From NCBI RefSeq assembly GCF_039939195.1, contig NZ_JBDUUH010000014.1, forward strand, positions 62,001 through 126,000: a stretch of DNA of 64,000 nt. Reading direction: 5' to 3'. Both the position numbers and the translations under genes were made by a program. The notes beneath the pieces were generated by a model. That model was not told the DNA's origin. It worked only from the letters and a program-made list of their open reading frames with translations, and ran no database searches. This document shows, piece by piece, positions 60,478 through 64,000 of this stretch; position 1 is the first letter of the stretch; the number at the start of each line of letters is the position of its first letter. The stretch is from Foliimonas ilicis. GTDB lineage: Bacteria; Pseudomonadota; Alphaproteobacteria; Rhizobiales; Rhizobiaceae.

Positions 60478-61894
60478 GGCGCACCCAGACTTCGTCCTTC
60501 TCGCCTGAATCTTCCAGACCGTGGTCGAGATTTGGGTTGTCGTTGACCTCGATGACGAAGACGCCGTCTTTGGTCTCTTTCAGATCGACGCCGTAAAGCC
60601 CATCGCCTATGCAGCGCGAGGCGCGCACCGCGGTATCCACCACATGAGCGGGCGTTTCCTTCAGCGTAAATGTCTTGATGCCGCCGAGATCGGGCTTGCC
60701 TGCGCGGTCGTGATTGACGATCTGCCAGTGCTTCTTGGCCATGAGATACTGGACCGCAAAAAGCGGTTCTCCGCCGAGCACGCCGATGCGCCAGTCATAT
60801 TGCGTCGGAATGAATTTCTGCGCGATCAGCAGATCGGATTCTTCAAGCCACAAGGTCGCCAGTGCCTTGAGTTCATCGAAATTCGAGGCCTTCTTCACGC
60901 CGCGTGAAAACGAACTGTCCGGAATTTTGAGGACCAGCGGAAAACCGAGCGTCTGTGCCGCGACTTCCAGATCCGGCAGGCCCGCAATCATCACGGTCGG
61001 TGGAACCGGCACCTTGTTCGCGGCCAGCATCTCATTCAGATAGACTTTGTTGGTGCAGCGGATCATCGACAGCGGATCGTCGATGACGGGCATGCCCTCC
61101 TGCTGCGCGCGGCGGGCGAAACGATAGGTATGGTTCGAGATCGACGTCGTTTCGCGAATGAAAAGCGCGTCGTAATTCGCGAGTTTTGCGATATCCTTCT
61201 TGCCGATCGGCTCGACTTCCACACCCATTTTCTCGGCAATGCGCGCCCAGTGGCGCAATGAAGCGATTTCGGATGGCGGCAATTGTTCGTTCGCATCGAT
61301 AAGAGCTGCGAATGTATGCCTCGCTGGCGTGCGGGTCTTGCCCTCGCGCCATACACGGCTCGTATAAGAATCGAGCGCCGCAAGAAAACGTGGCTTGTCT
61401 TCGGCGCTCATACGGGCAAGCGGCAGTAGTCCGATCTTCTTGATGGCCGCCCAGCCGTCCTGATCCTTTATCGAGACTTCGAGGGCTGGCGCGCGAAACC
61501 AGTCGAACAGCAGCCGCGCAAACCGCTCCCACGCTTTTGATGGGCCAATCCCGAAAAACACGGTCAGCTTTTCGGGAAATTCACCGAGTTCCTTGCGGCA
61601 CTTGCTCAGCGCCTGCTCAAGTTCGGGCAAAGCGTTTTCGTAAAGCTTCGGCTCGGACAGGTCGATCATCGTCTCGACGGTCGGGATGACCTTGTGGCCG
61701 CGCGAGCTTGCCAGCAGCGACGAATAATAGCCCCGGCTTTGATAGGCGTAATTGTTGGAAAGGTTGATGACCTTCGGCCGCTGCCCGCGAAACAGCGCGG
61801 GATGAGCGAGATAATCGCGATTCGTGATGATCTTGTGGGGCGTTGCCACCTGATCGAGATCGCTTTGCCTGCCGGTAAGAATGACCCAGCTCAT
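60434..61894 (-). CDS. RimK-like ATP-grasp amidoligase with RLAN N-terminal domain
   Basis: The 486-aa protein has an N-terminal RimK-like RLAN domain (VINLSNNYAYQSRGYYSSLLA, in outline, about 40-180) and a C-terminal ATP-grasp domain (about 280-470): Lys323 (LVLKIPDSSFSRGVKKA), DWRIGVLGGE, Asp437 and VIEVNDNPNLD (447-457, Glu449, Asn451). It should ligate an amino acid or peptide to a carboxylate with ATP hydrolysis. It is directly downstream of a GNAT gene with an ATGA overlap; similar pairs have been described as peptide-modification systems. Confidence 0.9.
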   Translation of the reverse strand: MSWVILTGRQSDLDQVATPHKIITNRDYLAHPALFRGQRPKVINLSNNYAYQSRGYYSSLLASSRGHKVIPTVETMIDLSEPKLYENALPELEQALSKCRKELGEFPEKLTVFFGIGPSKAWERFARLLFDWFRAPALEVSIKDQDGWAAIKKIGLLPLARMSAEDKPRFLAALDSYTSRVWREGKTRTPARHTFAALIDANEQLPPSEIASLRHWARIAEKMGVEVEPIGKKDIAKLANYDALFIRETTSISNHTYRFARRAQQEGMPVIDDPLSMIRCTNKVYLNEMLAANKVPVPPTVMIAGLPDLEVAAQTLGFPLVLKIPDSSFSRGVKKASNFDELKALATLWLEESDLLIAQKFIPTQYDWRIGVLGGEPLFAVQYLMAKKHWQIVNHDRAGKPDLGGIKTFTLKETPAHVVDTAVRASRCIGDGLYGVDLKETKDGVFVIEVNDNPNLDHGLEDSGEKDEVWVRLTQWFLDRLERQGR

Positions 61895-62352
61895 TTCCGC
61901 ATCCGCTCCGTGGCAATCAGTTGCTTTTGATACCGCAGCGCCGTCGCGCCGTCGGCGTAGTAGTTCGCCCGAACGCCGAAGCGCGCATAGCCGTTCCGCT
62001 CATAAGAAAGAATGGCGCGCGCATTGTCTTCGCGCACTTCGAGGTAGAGCGATTTCGCACCGCGGGCGGCAGCGCGTTTCTCCGCCTCATCCAGCAAAGC
62101 GCGGCCGATACCGCGCGGACCGACGGAGGCGATTGAATACAAACGCGCCCGCGCGCTGCCCTTGCGGTAGAGCACGACGCTGTAGGCGATGATCTGCCCG
62201 CCGCTATGGGCAACCAGCACGTCTGCGCGGGCGCTGGCAATCATGCGGCGCAGGGCTTTGCGGGAAATGAGATCGGTGCGGAAGGACGCGTTTTCGATCG
62301 ACACGAGTGCGTCGAGATCGTCGGGGTGCGCCGTGCGAAATTCGGCTTGCAT
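61891..62352 (-). CDS. GNAT family N-acetyltransferase (partner of RimK-like ligase)
   Basis: The 153-aa protein has the RimI-like pattern SIASVGPRGIGRALLDEAEKRA (in outline) and AILSYERNGYARFGVRANYY, typical of GNAT enzymes. Some relatives fuse this domain to a C39 peptidase; here there is no such extension. Its stop overlaps the RimK-like ATG by four bases, so the products are made together. The acceptor could be the ligase product or its protein target (inference). Confidence 0.9.
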   Translation of the reverse strand: MQAEFRTAHPDDLDALVSIENASFRTDLISRKALRRMIASARADVLVAHSGGQIIAYSVVLYRKGSARARLYSIASVGPRGIGRALLDEAEKRAAARGAKSLYLEVREDNARAILSYERNGYARFGVRANYYADGATALRYQKQLIATERMRK

Positions 62353-62589
62353 GCGATGCGGGGGACCTGCGTTGGTGGCCTAAACATCTTCCGAGTCGGA
62401 TTGTTAAACCCGAGCACAATTAGCGCTATCGCTCCCGGAATTGGACTTAATTGTGACCCTGTTTCACCCAAGCTGAACATCACGCGAAACTGAATGAACA
62501 GATCAATAAAATTGGTTGGTCCTGCCACTCTATTCAATTTTCATGGCGCAAATCATCGTTTATTGTGCTGCTTCCTCAAGGAAAATATC

Positions 62590-63816
62590 ATGTCAGCTTC
62601 GCAGCCTGCCCAGAGTGCCACCAGACACGTTCCGTGGCTCATCATCATTTGCGGCTGCATCATCGCCGCGCTGACCTTTGGTCCTCGTTCGGCGATGGGC
62701 TTCTTCCAGGTGCCGATGCTCGCCGAAAAAGGCTGGGACCGCACGACGTTCGGCCTCGCAATGGCTTTTCAGAACCTGGCCTGGGGGTTGAGCTTGCCGT
62801 TCTTCGGCGCAATCGCCGATCGTTACGGAAGCTGGCGCGTGCTGTCGCTCGGTGGCATCCTTTACGCGCTCGGCCTTTATCTCATGGCAAACGCGACAAC
62901 GCCGACCATGCTGCATATCGGCGGCGGCATGCTTGTCGGCATGGGCGTTGCAGCCGGTTCGTTCAGCATCGTGCTTGCTGCGTTTGCACGGCACACCCCG
63001 CCGGAGAGCCGTTCCATCGTGTTCGGCATCGGCACTGCCGCCGGTTCAGCCGGCATGTTCCTGTTTGCGCCGATCAGCCAGGGGTTGATCGACGCATATG
63101 GCTGGTCCGACAGCCTCGTCTATCTGGGCATCGCGATGCTGGTGATTCCGCTTTTGGCCATCCCGCTTGCAGGCAGAGGACAAACCTCGCAGGCGGCAAT
63201 CCAGCAGACGCTTGGACAGGCTTTGCGCGAAGCACTCGGCCACCGCAGCTACATGCTGCTTCTATCGGGCTTTTTCGTATGCGGCTTTCAGGTCGCCTTC
63301 ATTACCGCCCATTTCCCCGCCTATCTCGGCGATCTCGGCATGGAGCCGCGTTATGCGGTGATCGCGCTGGCGCTTATCGGCTTTTTCAACATCATCGGCT
63401 CGCTCGCCGCAGGCTTCATCAGCCAGAAATATTCCAAGCCGATCTTTCTCGTCTGGATCTATCTCGCCCGCTCGGTCGTGGTGACAGCGTTCCTGCTTCT
63501 TCCGAAGACGCCAACCAGCGTTATCATATTCTCCATCGCCATGGGCCTGCTGTGGCTCTCGACCGTGCCGCCAACGAATTCGCTCGTCGCGATCATGTTC
63601 GGCACGCGTTATCTCGGCATGCTCGGCGGCGTGATCTTCCTGTCGCACCAGATCGGCTCTTTCCTCGGCGTCTGGCTCGGCGGCTATCTCTACGACCATT
63701 TCGGCACGTATGATCCGGTCTGGTGGCTGGGCGTGGCGCTCGGCGTATTTGCCGCGATCGTCCATTGGCCGATCAAGGAGAAGCCGGTGGAGAGGTTGGA
63801 GTTGGCTGGGGCTTAG
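62590..63816 (+). CDS. MFS transporter
   Basis: The 408-aa protein has about 12 transmembrane helices, with the MFS loop motif GAIADRYGSWR and GLSLPFFGAIADRYG near residues 62-76, and the oxalate/formate-antiporter-like N-terminus. Substrate unknown. The ATG at 62590 follows AAGGAAAATATC; an ATG 32 codons upstream is open but unlikely. It is divergent from the GNAT gene, with a 237-base gap holding an inverted repeat at 62415-62455. Confidence 0.9.
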   Translation: MSASQPAQSATRHVPWLIIICGCIIAALTFGPRSAMGFFQVPMLAEKGWDRTTFGLAMAFQNLAWGLSLPFFGAIADRYGSWRVLSLGGILYALGLYLMANATTPTMLHIGGGMLVGMGVAAGSFSIVLAAFARHTPPESRSIVFGIGTAAGSAGMFLFAPISQGLIDAYGWSDSLVYLGIAMLVIPLLAIPLAGRGQTSQAAIQQTLGQALREALGHRSYMLLLSGFFVCGFQVAFITAHFPAYLGDLGMEPRYAVIALALIGFFNIIGSLAAGFISQKYSKPIFLVWIYLARSVVVTAFLLLPKTPTSVIIFSIAMGLLWLSTVPPTNSLVAIMFGTRYLGMLGGVIFLSHQIGSFLGVWLGGYLYDHFGTYDPVWWLGVALGVFAAIVHWPIKEKPVERLELAGA

Positions 63817-63844
63817 GCAACTTGGAGAGGGTCAGCTCTACGTT

Positions 63845-63995
63845 GCCCCCCTCTGTCCTGCCGGACATCTCCCCCACGGGTGGGGAGATTGGCCCTCATC
63901 CATGATTTCGCCAGTCGTCGAAGGTTTAGAAGCGTCGAAACCAACTGCCAATCTCCCCACCTGTGGGGGAGATGTCCGGCAGGACAGAGGGGGGC
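63845..63995. repeat. Long inverted-repeat element, copy 5 (family A)
   Basis: Arms 63845-63891 and 63949-63995 around a 57-bp centre beginning CCCTCATCC and containing ATTTCGCCAGTC. Hairpin 1 is TGTCC/GGACA in both arms. Located about 30 bases after the MFS stop codon at the window edge. Confidence 0.88.
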
Positions 63996-64000
63996 GTGAC

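Noticed and set aside
1..64000. tRNA, rRNA and transposase genes
   Set aside because: Intergenic regions were read for cloverleaf patterns, rRNA segments and transposase motifs and none was found; a tRNAscan run would be needed to be certain.

Overview
The window looks like chromosomal DNA of an alphaproteobacterium of the order Hyphomicrobiales (Rhizobiales), most likely the Brucella/Ochrobactrum group. Pointers are the Omp25/Omp31-type outer membrane protein, the gene orders fabD-fabG-acpP-fabF-mltG-yicC-gmk and rpsF-rpsR-rplI...dnaB-radA-cvpA-purF, the lptF-lptG-lptD-surA-pdxA-rsmA block, and rhizobial-type interspersed palindromes. The genus is inferred from remembered protein families and gene order, not from a database search. 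No rRNA, tRNA, CRISPR array, prophage or complete insertion sequence was seen.

Layout. 1-6.8 kb: 3' part-missing uvrC coupled to a pteridine-reductase-like SDR, an Omp25-family porin-like protein, a GST, a T2 RNase lipoprotein, a secreted Cys-rich protein, rlmJ and holC. 6.8-16.2 kb: pepA, then the divergent LPS export/outer-membrane biogenesis run lptF-lptG-lptD-surA followed by pdxA and rsmA. 16.2-22.5 kb (minus strand): fatty acid synthesis genes fabD, fabG, acpP, fabF, then mltG, yicC, gmk. 22.8-25.3 kb: an LtaS/sulfatase-type membrane enzyme and a YafQ/DinJ toxin-antitoxin pair. 25.4-35.9 kb (plus strand): ribosomal proteins S6, S18, L9, then cfa, an Rsm22-type protein, dnaB, radA, cvpA, purF and an SDR. 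36-39.4 kb: an EamA transporter, a degenerate acyltransferase-like protein, and pssA/psd, the two steps of phosphatidylethanolamine synthesis. 39.7-45.1 kb: an ArsR-regulated Atm1-type ABC exporter, a LysM protein, a LOG-family protein and RarD. 45.2-51.3 kb (minus strand): cimA, a five-gene translationally coupled run (DUF559, VOC, two GFA paralogues, proline iminopeptidase) and cysS. 51.3-56.4 kb: small and accessory genes (54-aa ORF, LysE/ArgO exporter, SRAP, Nudix, secreted hypotheticals, a DUF4440 gene framed by an inverted repeat pair). 56.4-64 kb: dihydroorotase-like PyrC, YgfZ, HD hydrolase, an XRE-cupin/GNAT pair, a RimK-like amidoligase/GNAT pair and an MFS transporter.

How the parts work together: much of the window is envelope biology. 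Fatty acids (fab genes), phospholipids (pssA, psd, cfa), LPS transport (lptF/G/D with the chaperone SurA), peptidoglycan (MltG, LysM protein) and outer membrane protein (Omp25 family) all lie here, along with replication, repair and translation genes (uvrC, holC, dnaB, radA, rsmA, rlmJ, S6/S18/L9, cysS).

The most striking non-genic feature is a family of five long inverted-repeat elements (150-180 bp) at 31.3, 39.5, 46.8, 49.6 and 63.8 kb. Each arm contains two small hairpins. The first hairpin has a constant four-base loop and a stem that differs between copies by paired, compensating changes, which suggests that the folded RNA or single-stranded DNA form is what is preserved. Other candidates for a second look are the RimK-like ligase plus GNAT pair, a near-perfect 25-bp palindrome on the start codon of the arsR-like gene, and a GC-rich hairpin that buries the cysS ribosome binding site.
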